A stretch of DNA of 64,000 nt from Loktanella salsilacus. Its GTDB lineage: Bacteria > Pseudomonadota > Alphaproteobacteria > Rhodobacterales > Rhodobacteraceae. The notes beneath the pieces are model-generated. The model did not search any database and was not told where the DNA came from. It saw nothing but the letters and a program-made list of their open reading frames with translations. This document shows, in pieces, positions 1 to 7,161 of the stretch. A program made the translations under genes and the position numbers. How positions within the stretch are numbered: position 1 is the stretch's first letter; every line of letters starts with the position of its first letter. The stretch lies in contig NZ_FOTF01000006.1 in assembly GCF_900114485.1 (NCBI RefSeq), positions 148,286-212,285 on the forward strand, written 5' to 3'.

Positions 1-507
1 ATGGCCGATATCAAAGATCCAGAAAACACGATCATCATGACCCTGAAGGACGGCGACGTCGTCATTCAACTGCTGCCCGACGTCGCCCCCAAGCACGTTG
101 AGCGCATGAAAGAACTGGCCCGCGCTGGCGCATATGACAACGTCGCATTCCACCGCGTGATCGACGGCTTCATGGCGCAGACCGGCGATGTCGAGCATGC
201 GAACATGGAAAAAGACTACAACCCCGGCCGCGCTGGCACTGGCGGTTCTGATATGCCCGATCTGCCTGCAGAGTTTTCCAAAGTGCCGCACGCCCGCGGC
301 GCACTGGGTGCGGCACGTTCCGCCAACCCAAACTCGGCCAACAGCCAGTTCTTTATCAGCTTCAAAGATAACGATTTCCTGAACGGCCAATACACCGTTT
401 ACGGTCATGTCATCGAAGGTATGGCCCATGTCGATGCGATCGCCAAAGGCGAGCCGCCCCGCAACCCCGACCGCATGATCTCGGTCAAGGTGGCTGCCGA
501 TGTTTAA
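1..507 (+). CDS. ppiB: Cytoplasmic peptidyl-prolyl cis-trans isomerase (cyclophilin)
   Basis: A 168-residue cyclophilin that catalyses cis-trans isomerisation of peptidyl-proline bonds during protein folding. The family core is visible: FHRVI near residue 50, FMAQTGD near 57-63 and NSANSQFFI near 110-119. There is no signal peptide, so it should act in the cytoplasm. The ATG is the first base of the window, so the upstream signals cannot be seen; the length fits a complete bacterial PpiB. Its last 8 nt overlap the start of a second, exported cyclophilin, so the two are probably translated from one message. Confidence 0.9.
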   Translation: MADIKDPENTIIMTLKDGDVVIQLLPDVAPKHVERMKELARAGAYDNVAFHRVIDGFMAQTGDVEHANMEKDYNPGRAGTGGSDMPDLPAEFSKVPHARGALGAARSANPNSANSQFFISFKDNDFLNGQYTVYGHVIEGMAHVDAIAKGEPPRNPDRMISVKVAADV

Positions 508-1048
508 GCTGGCAGCAGCGCTGACCGTTCTGGCTGCGCCTGCGATGGCGGACGGTCTGGACATCACGGTCGCGGGTCAGGCCAACGGCACGATCCACAT
601 CGATCTGTTTGAAGACACCGCACCGCTGCACGTCGCCCAGATCGAGGCGATTGCGACTGAAGGCGGCTATGACGGCGTCGTCTTTCACCGCGTGATCGAA
701 GGCTTCATGGCCCAGACTGGCGATGTCGAATTCGGCAAGGTCGACGGCGATACAGCCCGCGCTGGTATGGGCGGGTCCGAATTGCCCGACATCAAGGCCG
801 AGTTCAGCAACGAGCTGAGCTTTGACCGCGGCGTCGTCGGCATGGCCCGCAGCCAGAGCCCGGATTCGGCGAACAGCCAATTCTTTATCATGTTCGCGCC
901 CGGCCCATTTCTGGACGGCCAATACACCATCGTCGGTCAAGTCACCGAAGGCATGGATGTGGTCGATCAGATCAAGCTGGGTGACGGCCCGAACGGGTCC
1001 GTGACAGGCGCGCCTGACGTGATGACCAAGGTTGTCGTGACCGAATAA
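500..1048 (+). CDS. Exported peptidyl-prolyl cis-trans isomerase (cyclophilin)
   Basis: A 182-residue cyclophilin paralogue of the preceding gene. Residues 1-17 form a hydrophobic signal peptide ending in AMA, so the mature protein should be periplasmic and assist folding of secreted proteins. The family motifs FHRVIEGFMAQTGD (from about residue 62) and NSANSQFFI (about 123-131) are intact. The start overlaps the upstream cyclophilin by 8 nt, which suggests translational coupling, and a strong hairpin terminator follows 30 nt after the stop. The cytosolic/periplasmic pair looks like a tandem duplication in which one copy gained an export signal. Confidence 0.88.
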   Translation: MFKLAAALTVLAAPAMADGLDITVAGQANGTIHIDLFEDTAPLHVAQIEAIATEGGYDGVVFHRVIEGFMAQTGDVEFGKVDGDTARAGMGGSELPDIKAEFSNELSFDRGVVGMARSQSPDSANSQFFIMFAPGPFLDGQYTIVGQVTEGMDVVDQIKLGDGPNGSVTGAPDVMTKVVVTE

Positions 1049-1075
1049 ACACTACGGTGTTTTAATAAAACGGAG

Positions 1076-1097
1076 CGGGCCCTGCGGGGCCCGTTTT
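1076..1097 (+). terminator. Rho-independent terminator of the cyclophilin pair
   Basis: A perfect 7-bp G/C stem, CGGGCCC / GGGCCCG, with a 4-nt TGCG loop is followed directly by TTTT. It lies 28 nt after the stop of the second cyclophilin. Confidence 0.85.
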
Positions 1098-1153
1098 GCT
1101 GTCTGCGATGGATGGTTCTGATGCAGGCATCTGTGCCAGAGGCGCGGGTAGGA

Positions 1154-1180
1154 GCCTCCGGCGGGGATATTTTTAAAACA
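1154..1180 (+). repeat. Dispersed intergenic repeat, GCCTCCGGCGGGG-ATATTT type
   Basis: This is a copy of the dispersed element seen eight times in the window: a C/G-rich head (GCCTCCGGCGGGG) followed by an ATATTTTT core. It sits in the gap between the cyclophilins and the convergent selO gene. The tail is degenerate compared with the copies at 16815 and 46858. Confidence 0.6.
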
Positions 1181-1189
1181 GAGAGACGC

Positions 1190-2602
1190 TCAGGTTCCGC
1201 AGAAGGTGGCGGTGACGACCTCTTGCATGGTTGGCGGTTTAGCGAATGGTGCGCGGCCAGCGGTCAGCGGATCAAAGGGGTGGGTGACGGCGCGCAGTAG
1301 CGCATGAAAAGGGGCCATGTCGCCGGCGGTGGCGGCGGAGATCATCGCCTCGATCTGGTGATTGCGCGGGATGATCTGCGGATTGGCGCGTTCCATGATC
1401 TGCGCGTAATCTGGGGCGCGGCGCTGTTCCCAATCGCCGACCCACGCGGCAAAGGCGTCGCGGTCGGTAAACTGATCTTGCGCATGTGGCCCGGCCAGAT
1501 TGGCAAAGGTATTGGTGAAATCAGCGCCGTCTTGCGCCATCAACGTCAGCAGGCGCTGGATCAGGTCCGCGTCGGCAGGTTGTGGGTCGCTCAGGCCGAT
1601 CTTTGCCCCGAAGACCTGCACCCAAGCCGCCTGATAGAGGTCCGAGAAATGGTTGATCCGCTGCGTGAAATCCTCGATCGCGGCGTCTTGATCCGGCATC
1701 AGCGGGATCAGCGCGGTGGCCAGTTGCGCCAGGTTCCAGACCGCTATTCCGGGTTGGTTGGCATAGGCATACCGGCTACCGCGATCAATCGAGCTGAAGA
1801 CTTGGGCCGGGTTATAGGCATCCATAAAGGCGCAGGGGCCGTAGTCGATCGTCTCGCCGCTGACGGCCATGTTGTCAGTGTTCATCACGCCGTGGATAAA
1901 GCCGAGGCCCATCCACTGTGCGATGAGCTGCGCCTGCGCGGCGACAATTCCGCTGAGCAGGGCGGGGATGCCGTCTGCATCCGGGTAGTGGCGCGCGATG
2001 ACGTGATCCGCCAGCGCTTGGAGCGCGGGGATGTCTTGCCGCGCGGCATGTATCTGAAAGCTGCCGACGCGGATATGGCTGCGGGCCACGCGGGTCAGGA
2101 TGCCGCCGGGCAGGGCGGCCTCTCGCATGACGTCTTCTCCGGTTGCGACGGCGGCGAGGGCGCGGGTGGTGGGCACGCCCATGGCGGCCATCGCCTCTGA
2201 CACCAGATATTCGCGCAGCACAGGCCCAAGCCATGCGCGGCCATCGCCGCCGCGGCTGTAGGGGGTGCGGCCGGAGCCTTTGAGCTGGATGTCGCGGCGG
2301 ATGCCGTCCGTGCCAATGACTTCGCCCAGCAGAACGGCGCGGCCATCGCCCAGCTGCGGGTTCCAGTTGCCAAACTGGTGGCCGGCATAAAGCTGCGCCA
2401 GCGGGGCGCTGCCGTCTGGCACCACATTCCCCGACAGCACCCGCAGGGCACCGTCACTGGTGAGCCAGTCCGCGTCGATCCCCAACTGCGCGGCCAGATC
2501 CGCATTGACGGCCAACATCTGCGGCGCGCGCACCGGGGTCGGGTCCTGCGCTGTAAACATCTGCGGCAGCAGGCGCGAGAAGCTGTTGTCGAAGTCTATC
2601 AC
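1190..2602 (-). CDS. selO: SelO (YdiU) family protein adenylyltransferase
   Basis: A 470-residue pseudokinase-fold protein of the SelO/YdiU family. Characterised members transfer AMP from ATP to Ser/Thr/Tyr of target proteins and respond to redox state. Diagnostic segments are GDGRAVLLGE (about residue 86), QLKGSGRTPYSRGGDGRA (about 107) and HGVMNTDN followed by IDYGPCAFMDAY (from about 236), which carries the metal-binding and catalytic Asp/Asn residues. The C-terminus ends FCGT, at the place where eukaryotic SelO carries selenocysteine. The start is GTG, overlapping the stop of the upstream GNAT gene by 4 nt. It is the last gene of a three-gene operon. Confidence 0.9.
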   Translation of the reverse strand: MIDFDNSFSRLLPQMFTAQDPTPVRAPQMLAVNADLAAQLGIDADWLTSDGALRVLSGNVVPDGSAPLAQLYAGHQFGNWNPQLGDGRAVLLGEVIGTDGIRRDIQLKGSGRTPYSRGGDGRAWLGPVLREYLVSEAMAAMGVPTTRALAAVATGEDVMREAALPGGILTRVARSHIRVGSFQIHAARQDIPALQALADHVIARHYPDADGIPALLSGIVAAQAQLIAQWMGLGFIHGVMNTDNMAVSGETIDYGPCAFMDAYNPAQVFSSIDRGSRYAYANQPGIAVWNLAQLATALIPLMPDQDAAIEDFTQRINHFSDLYQAAWVQVFGAKIGLSDPQPADADLIQRLLTLMAQDGADFTNTFANLAGPHAQDQFTDRDAFAAWVGDWEQRRAPDYAQIMERANPQIIPRNHQIEAMISAATAGDMAPFHALLRAVTHPFDPLTAGRAPFAKPPTMQEVVTATFCGT

Positions 2603-3051
2603 AGCGGATCCGTCATCATGCGCACATCGCGGACCGGGCGAAATCCGGCGCGGGTGCAGAACCGCGCGGCGGCGTCTGGGTCAGCGGGGGGCAGGATGGC
2701 GTGCATCGCCTGCATACCCGCGCGGCCCAGATTGACGGCGACGGCGTGCAGCACTTCTGTGCCGATGCCGCGTCCCCGGACCGAGGGGCGGATGTAGCAT
2801 TCCTCGAGCCAGCCGACCATGCCGCCATGGGCCATCGACCAGCCGAAGGTCACCATGACATAGCCAAGCGGGCTGCTTTTCGGGCCAATGAGCCAGACCG
2901 CGCCAAGGGGCGAGCCGTCCAGCAGCGGGCCGGTCACTTGTGCGCGGTGCGCGTCGTCATAGGGCAGCGCTGCGTCCGCGTGATAGCGGGCCATCAAGTC
3001 CATGACGCGTTCGGCCTCAGTCGGACCGGCAAGGGCGATTGCGGTGCTCAT
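2599..3051 (-). CDS. GNAT family N-acetyltransferase
   Basis: A 150-residue single-domain GNAT acetyltransferase. The acetyl-CoA pyrophosphate-binding motif A is visible as RGRGIG at residues 92-97 within RPSVRGRGIGTEVL, and the preceding strand EECYIRP is typical of the fold. The substrate cannot be inferred. The chosen start (MSTAIALAG) overlaps the stop of the nucleoside hydrolase by 4 nt (ATGA), and its own stop overlaps the GTG of selO. The frame opens further upstream but that extension lies inside the neighbouring gene and is unlikely to be translated. Confidence 0.8.
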   Translation of the reverse strand: MSTAIALAGPTEAERVMDLMARYHADAALPYDDAHRAQVTGPLLDGSPLGAVWLIGPKSSPLGYVMVTFGWSMAHGGMVGWLEECYIRPSVRGRGIGTEVLHAVAVNLGRAGMQAMHAILPPADPDAAARFCTRAGFRPVRDVRMMTDPL

Positions 3052-3983
3052 AGCCGGGCCAGACGGTCGGTCAGCAGGGCAAAGAAGCCGTCGGCGTCCA
3101 GATCCCCCATGAACATCGCGTTGGGCGCGCGGTCCGTGACGCGCCACCAATCGGCGACGGTCATGCCGAGGGTCAGTTCAGAGCCGGTTTCCACCACCAC
3201 ATTGACATGGCGGCCTGTGAAAAGCTCTGGTTGCAGCAGATAGGCGATCACGCAGGGGTCGTGCAGCGGCGCGCCTTCGGAGCCGTATTTTTCCTTGTCG
3301 AAGCGTTCGAAAAAGTTGGTCCATTCGGCAACCATATCGCCCACGCGGGTGCCCATGGCGCGGAACGCGTCGACGCGGGCCTGTGTTGTCAGCGCTTTAT
3401 GCGTCACATCCAGCGGCATGACGACCAGCGGCACCCCAGCTAAGAAGACTTCGGCAGCCGCCTCTGGATCGACGTAGATGTTGAATTCGGCGGCGGGCGT
3501 GATGTTGCCGACTTCGAAATAGGCGCCGCCCATCAGGACGATTTCCTGCACGCGTTCAATGATATCGGGCGCTTTGCGAAAGGCCTGCGCGATGTTTGTT
3601 AGCGGGCCAAGCGGGCACAGCGTGATCGTGCCGCTGGGTGCGCTGCGCAGGGTGTCGATGATATAATCAACGGCGTGTTCCGCCTGCAGCGGCATGACGG
3701 GGTCCGCCAGTTGCGGGCCATCAAGGCCAGTTTTGCCGTGCACATGCTCTGCCGTGACCAGCTTGCGCACCAGCGGCGCATCGCAGCCCGCATAGACCGC
3801 CATATCGCTGCGCCCGGCCAGTTCGCACACAATGCGCGCGTTCTTTTGCGTCAGCGCCAGTGGCACATTGCCCGCCACGGCGGTGATGCCCAGCACCTCC
3901 AGCTCTGGCGAAGCGAGGGCGAGCAGGATCGCGACGGCGTCGTCCTGTCCGGGGTCGGTGTCGATGATAATCTGGCGGGGCAT
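3048..3983 (-). CDS. Inosine/uridine-preferring nucleoside hydrolase
   Basis: A 311-residue nucleoside hydrolase that cleaves the N-glycosidic bond of ribonucleosides to ribose and free base (nucleoside salvage). The N-terminal DTDPGQDD (residues 8-15) is the family signature that chelates the catalytic Ca2+; GPLTNIA and a C-terminal HDPCVIAYL segment complete the active site. The start chosen is ATG at 3983 because an AAGGAAAA ribosome-binding site lies just upstream; a longer frame exists but has no such signal. First gene of an operon with a GNAT acetyltransferase and selO. The preferred base is not evident. Confidence 0.88.
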   Translation of the reverse strand: MPRQIIIDTDPGQDDAVAILLALASPELEVLGITAVAGNVPLALTQKNARIVCELAGRSDMAVYAGCDAPLVRKLVTAEHVHGKTGLDGPQLADPVMPLQAEHAVDYIIDTLRSAPSGTITLCPLGPLTNIAQAFRKAPDIIERVQEIVLMGGAYFEVGNITPAAEFNIYVDPEAAAEVFLAGVPLVVMPLDVTHKALTTQARVDAFRAMGTRVGDMVAEWTNFFERFDKEKYGSEGAPLHDPCVIAYLLQPELFTGRHVNVVVETGSELTLGMTVADWWRVTDRAPNAMFMGDLDADGFFALLTDRLARL

Positions 3984-4148
3984 GCGTTTTCCTTGCGATT
4001 TGGCGCAGTGTGGCGGGGTGGACGGGCAGGGGCAAGGGGGCCGTGTGGTCACGCGCAAAGGCTTGCACACCCATTTTGGACCTAAGCGGAACGAATGCTG
4101 CCCGGCATGCGTTTGCAAGGTATAGATTTTCAACAAAAGGTGACTGTT

Positions 4149-4433
4149 ATGACCAAATTATCAACCGCTCTGCCCGCTCTTGCTGCCCTTGCCCTGACCT
4201 CTGCCTGCGCGGGCACGGGTGCGATTGACGCTGGCAACGGTCTGTCAAAAACGCTGGATCAGATGCAGCTGCAATACCCCGGTATGACGCAGGAAATTTA
4301 TGCGTCCTTTGACGCCGATGGGAATGGATTGCTGGATAGCTTCGAACAACAGGCCGTGTTTCAAGAATCGTCCAGCTCCGACGGTATCGGTGGCACCGCG
4401 GGCGCGCTGAGCATGGACGCTGTCCCGTCCTAA
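4149..4433 (+). CDS. Small EF-hand lipoprotein
   Basis: A 94-residue predicted lipoprotein. A hydrophobic signal (residues 4-19) ends in LTSAC, with Cys20 as the likely lipidated residue, although Thr at -3 makes the lipobox weak. Residues 55-66 (DADGNGLLDSFE) form a complete EF-hand calcium loop with ligands at positions 1, 3, 5 and 12. Only one EF-hand is seen. The start was placed at MTKLS because it begins the signal peptide and follows an AAAGGTGA-type ribosome-binding site. A strong terminator follows 14 nt after the stop, so this is a single-gene transcript. Function unknown. Confidence 0.75.
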   Translation: MTKLSTALPALAALALTSACAGTGAIDAGNGLSKTLDQMQLQYPGMTQEIYASFDADGNGLLDSFEQQAVFQESSSSDGIGGTAGALSMDAVPS

Positions 4434-4446
4434 TACATCGCAAGGA

Positions 4447-4483
4447 CTGATCCGGCGCAGCGCCGGATCAGTCTGTTTTGTTT
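4447..4483 (+). terminator. Rho-independent terminator after the EF-hand gene
   Basis: An 11-bp perfect stem (CTGATCCGGCG / CGCCGGATCAG) with a CAG loop is followed by TCTGTTTTGTTT. The T-rich tail is on the + strand, so it terminates the EF-hand gene; it lies just beyond the convergent ilvH stop. Confidence 0.88.
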
Positions 4484-5054
4484 AAACGTGGCTTTCCTTG
4501 CCCCGCGCAAGGGCGGCAACGCCGGTACGGGCGACCTCTTGCAGGCCAAGCGGGCGCATCAATTCGGAAAAAGCGTCGATCTTTTCAGGCGTGCCGGTGA
4601 TTTCGAACACAAAAGACTGCAACGTGCTGTCCACGACGCTGGCGCGGAAAATATCGGCAAGGCGCAGCGCCTCGACCCGCGCTTCGCCTTGGCCCGCGAC
4701 CTTTAGCAGCGCCAGTTCACGCTCGACCGACGGGCCGTCGACCGTCAGGTCGTGAACCTCGTGCACAGGCACGATCCGGCCCAGCTGCGCCTTGATCTGC
4801 ACGATGACCTGCGGGGTGCCGGTGGTCACAATCGTGATCCGCGACAGGTGCCCGGTGTGGTCGATTTCGGCGACGGTCAGGCTTTCGATGTTATAGCCGC
4901 GTCCGGCAAATAGCCCGATGACGCGGGCTAGAACCCCTGGTTCATTCTCGACGATGACCGCCAATGTGTGCCGCTCGATGGTATCCCCAAAGGTTGAGCG
5001 GAGGTCATAGGCGGAATGGCTGCTTGCGCCTTTTTTGATGTTCAGTGCCGACAT
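4482..5054 (-). CDS. ilvH: Acetolactate synthase regulatory (small) subunit
   Basis: A 190-residue regulatory subunit of acetohydroxyacid synthase, the first common enzyme of Val/Leu/Ile synthesis; it binds valine for feedback inhibition and stimulates the catalytic subunit. The N-terminal ACT domain is recognisable (HTLAVIVENEPGVLARVIGLFAGRGYNIESL from about residue 29, leading to the TIVTTG strand), followed by the small-subunit C-terminal domain. It lies 94 nt downstream of ilvI in the same direction, with a hairpin between them. The length is slightly above the usual 160-175 because of an N-terminal extension of about 25 residues. Confidence 0.93.
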   Translation of the reverse strand: MSALNIKKGASSHSAYDLRSTFGDTIERHTLAVIVENEPGVLARVIGLFAGRGYNIESLTVAEIDHTGHLSRITIVTTGTPQVIVQIKAQLGRIVPVHEVHDLTVDGPSVERELALLKVAGQGEARVEALRLADIFRASVVDSTLQSFVFEITGTPEKIDAFSELMRPLGLQEVARTGVAALARGKESHV

Positions 5055-5091
5055 GTTCGTATCCTTATGTCTCTGGCGAAAAGGGGGGGGC

Positions 5092-5118
5092 GAAGACTTT
5101 TCACTGCGAAAAGTCTTC
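5092..5118. repeat. Hairpin-forming palindrome in the ilvI-ilvH spacer
   Basis: A perfect 11-bp inverted repeat, GAAGACTTTTC / GAAAAGTCTTC, with a 5-nt ACTGC loop. It lies between ilvI and ilvH. No T-run follows immediately, so it may be an mRNA-processing or stabilising hairpin rather than a terminator. It resembles the palindromes near 20558 and 61929. Confidence 0.7.
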
Positions 5119-5148
5119 TGGGGTCAAATGCCTTCATTACGAAGACGT

Positions 5149-6900
5149 TTAGACCAGCACTGCCCCTGTTGCCGTGATCGATCCTTGCACCTGCGCATTG
5201 GCCAGCAGCATTTCGTTATGCGCCTTGCCCGACGGGATCATGGGGAAGCAGTTTTCGTGCTTTTCCACCAAGCAGTCAAAAATGACCGGGCCGTCATAGG
5301 CAATCATTTCCTTGATTGCTTCGTCCAGATCGTCGGGGTTGTCGCAGCGGATGCCTTTGGCACCAAAGGCTTCGGCCAGTTTCACGAAATCAGGCAAGGC
5401 TTCGGACCAAGACTGGGAATACCGCTCTCCGTGCAGCAGCTGCTGCCACTGACGCACCATGCCAAGGCGTTCGTTGTTCAATATGAACTGCTTCACCGGA
5501 AGGCGATACTGCATCGCCGTGCCCATTTCCTGCATGTTCATCAGCCAAGACGCTTCGCCGGCCACGTTGATCACAAGGCTATCGCGGTGCGCCATCTGCA
5601 CACCGATCGACGCAGGTGTGCCGTAACCCATGGTGCCAAGGCCGCCCGATGTCATCCAGCGGTTCGGGTCCTCAAAGCCAAGGTACTGCGCGGCCCACAT
5701 CTGGTGCTGGCCGACCTCGGTCGTGATGTAACGGTCGTGGTCTTTGGTCAGTGCCTCAAGCCGGGACAGGGCGTATTGCGGGCGGATGATCGGGCCGTCC
5801 TGCGTAAACCCAAGGCAATCCTTGGCGCGCCATTCGTTGATCTGCTTCCACCACTTCGCGACGGATTCTTTCTCGGTCTTGCGGCCTTGGGCCTTCCAGA
5901 CCTTCAGCAGGTCTTCCAGCACGTGGGCCACGTCGCCAAGGATCGGCATATCGACTTGGATCACTTTGTTGATCGAAGACGCATCAATATCGATATGCGC
6001 TTTCGTCGACTTGGGGCTGAACGCATCAAGGCGCCCCGTGATCCGGTCATCAAAGCGCGCGCCGATGTTGATCATCAGATCGCAGCCGTGCATCGCAAGG
6101 TTTGCCTCGTAGGTGCCGTGCATGCCCAGCATGCCCAGCCACGCAGGACCGGACGCTGGATAGCAGCCCAGACCCATCAAGGTGGACGTGATGGGAAAGC
6201 CTGTCGCCTCGACCAGCTCGCGCAGCAATTGGCTGGCCGCGGGGCCAGAGTTGATGACGCCGCCGCCGGTGTAGAACAGCGGGCGCTTGGCTTTGGCCAT
6301 CGCCTCTGCCAGCTCGGTGATCATGGCGATATCGCCTTTGACCTGCGGCGCATAATGCGACTTGCGCTTGGACTTCTCGCTATAGGTGCCATTGGCGAAC
6401 TGCACATCCTTGGGGATGTCGATCAGCACGGGACCCGGACGGCCAGAGGTCGCGACGTGGAACGCCTCGTGAATGGTATTGGCCAGCTTATCCGTATCTT
6501 TAACCAGCCAGTTATGCTTGGTGCAGGGGCGGGTGATGCCAACGGTGTCGGCTTCTTGAAAGCCATCGGTGCCGATCATAAAGGTCGGGACTTGGCCCGT
6601 CAGCACGACGATAGGGATACTGTCCAGCAGCGCGTCTGTCAGGCCGGTCACGGCGTTTGTCGCGCCCGGGCCAGATGTCACCAGCGCCACGCCGGGTTTG
6701 CCGGTGGACCGGGCATAGCCTTCGGCGGCGTGAACTGCGCCTTGTTCGTGGCGGACGAGCACGTGCTGAATGCTGTTTTGCTGAAAGATCTCGTCATAGA
6801 TCGGCAGAACGGCACCGCCGGGATAGCCAAAGACCACCTCGACCCCTTGGTCGATCAAAGCCTGCACCACCATTTTCGCGCCAGTCATCGTCTTTGTCAT
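5149..6900 (-). CDS. ilvI: Acetolactate synthase catalytic (large) subunit
   Basis: A 583-residue thiamine-diphosphate enzyme that condenses two pyruvates to acetolactate, or pyruvate with 2-oxobutyrate, in branched-chain amino acid synthesis. Glu52 in HEQGAVHAAEGYAR is the cofactor-activating glutamate, and the FAD and central domains are collinear with the family. The metal/diphosphate motif, normally GDG followed by an NMQE segment, reads GEASWLMNMQEM here. The start at MTKTMTGAKM follows an AAGGA ribosome-binding site. Upstream lies a leader peptide with an attenuator terminator, so expression probably responds to charged branched-chain tRNAs. Confidence 0.94.
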   Translation of the reverse strand: MTKTMTGAKMVVQALIDQGVEVVFGYPGGAVLPIYDEIFQQNSIQHVLVRHEQGAVHAAEGYARSTGKPGVALVTSGPGATNAVTGLTDALLDSIPIVVLTGQVPTFMIGTDGFQEADTVGITRPCTKHNWLVKDTDKLANTIHEAFHVATSGRPGPVLIDIPKDVQFANGTYSEKSKRKSHYAPQVKGDIAMITELAEAMAKAKRPLFYTGGGVINSGPAASQLLRELVEATGFPITSTLMGLGCYPASGPAWLGMLGMHGTYEANLAMHGCDLMINIGARFDDRITGRLDAFSPKSTKAHIDIDASSINKVIQVDMPILGDVAHVLEDLLKVWKAQGRKTEKESVAKWWKQINEWRAKDCLGFTQDGPIIRPQYALSRLEALTKDHDRYITTEVGQHQMWAAQYLGFEDPNRWMTSGGLGTMGYGTPASIGVQMAHRDSLVINVAGEASWLMNMQEMGTAMQYRLPVKQFILNNERLGMVRQWQQLLHGERYSQSWSEALPDFVKLAEAFGAKGIRCDNPDDLDEAIKEMIAYDGPVIFDCLVEKHENCFPMIPSGKAHNEMLLANAQVQGSITATGAVLV

Positions 6901-6945
6901 CGTCTTGTCCTTGTCAGCGGCACATCGCCTTTGGTCGTATCGCAC

Positions 6946-6972
6946 AAAAAAGCCCCCGTGTTTGGCGGGGGC
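6946..6972 (-). terminator. Attenuator terminator of the ilv operon
   Basis: On the minus strand a perfect GCCCCCG / CGGGGGC stem with a 7-nt loop is followed by TTTTTT. It lies 28 nt after the stop of the leader peptide and about 45 nt before the ilvI start, the standard position of an attenuator. Confidence 0.85.
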
Positions 6973-6999
6973 GCATGGGGAACCTGAATGGTCAAACCG

Positions 7000-7047
7000 T
7001 CACCGGCCCATGCGCGTCTTTCCTAGAATGAGTACGACCGTTTTCAT
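7000..7047 (-). CDS. ilvL: ilv operon leader peptide (attenuation)
   Basis: A 15-codon open frame, MKTVVLILGKTRMGR, preceded by an AAAGGAAA ribosome-binding site. Five consecutive codons specify branched-chain residues (Val-Val-Leu-Ile-Leu), the products of the pathway encoded downstream. A strong terminator hairpin with six T residues follows. By analogy with enterobacterial ilv attenuation, stalling at uncharged Val, Leu or Ile tRNA would allow an antiterminator to form. The reading frame, ribosome-binding site and terminator are visible; the regulatory mechanism is inferred. Confidence 0.82.
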   Translation of the reverse strand: MKTVVLILGKTRMGR

Positions 7048-7070
7048 GCGGGTTTCCTTTGCATAAAGGT

Positions 7071-7099
7071 GTTCTAGGCGGCGATTGCGGCAGGGTCAA
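7071..7099 (-). promoter_or_regulatory. Predicted sigma-70 promoter of the ilv operon
   Basis: On the minus strand TTGACC (7099-7094) and TAGAAC (7076-7071) are separated by exactly 17 nt. Transcription would start near 7064, about 17 nt before the leader-peptide ATG. Confidence 0.6.
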
Positions 7100-7161
7100 C
7101 CGCCGCAATGGAGAAAATGTCGCCGCCCGCACATTTTTCGCAACATTCGTAAAGCGCAGCG

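Noticed and set aside
5035..6987. A 650-codon open frame antisense to ilvI
   Set aside because: It lies exactly opposite a confident acetolactate synthase gene, has low-complexity His/Arg/Gln-rich composition and no family similarity; such shadows are common in GC-rich codon usage.
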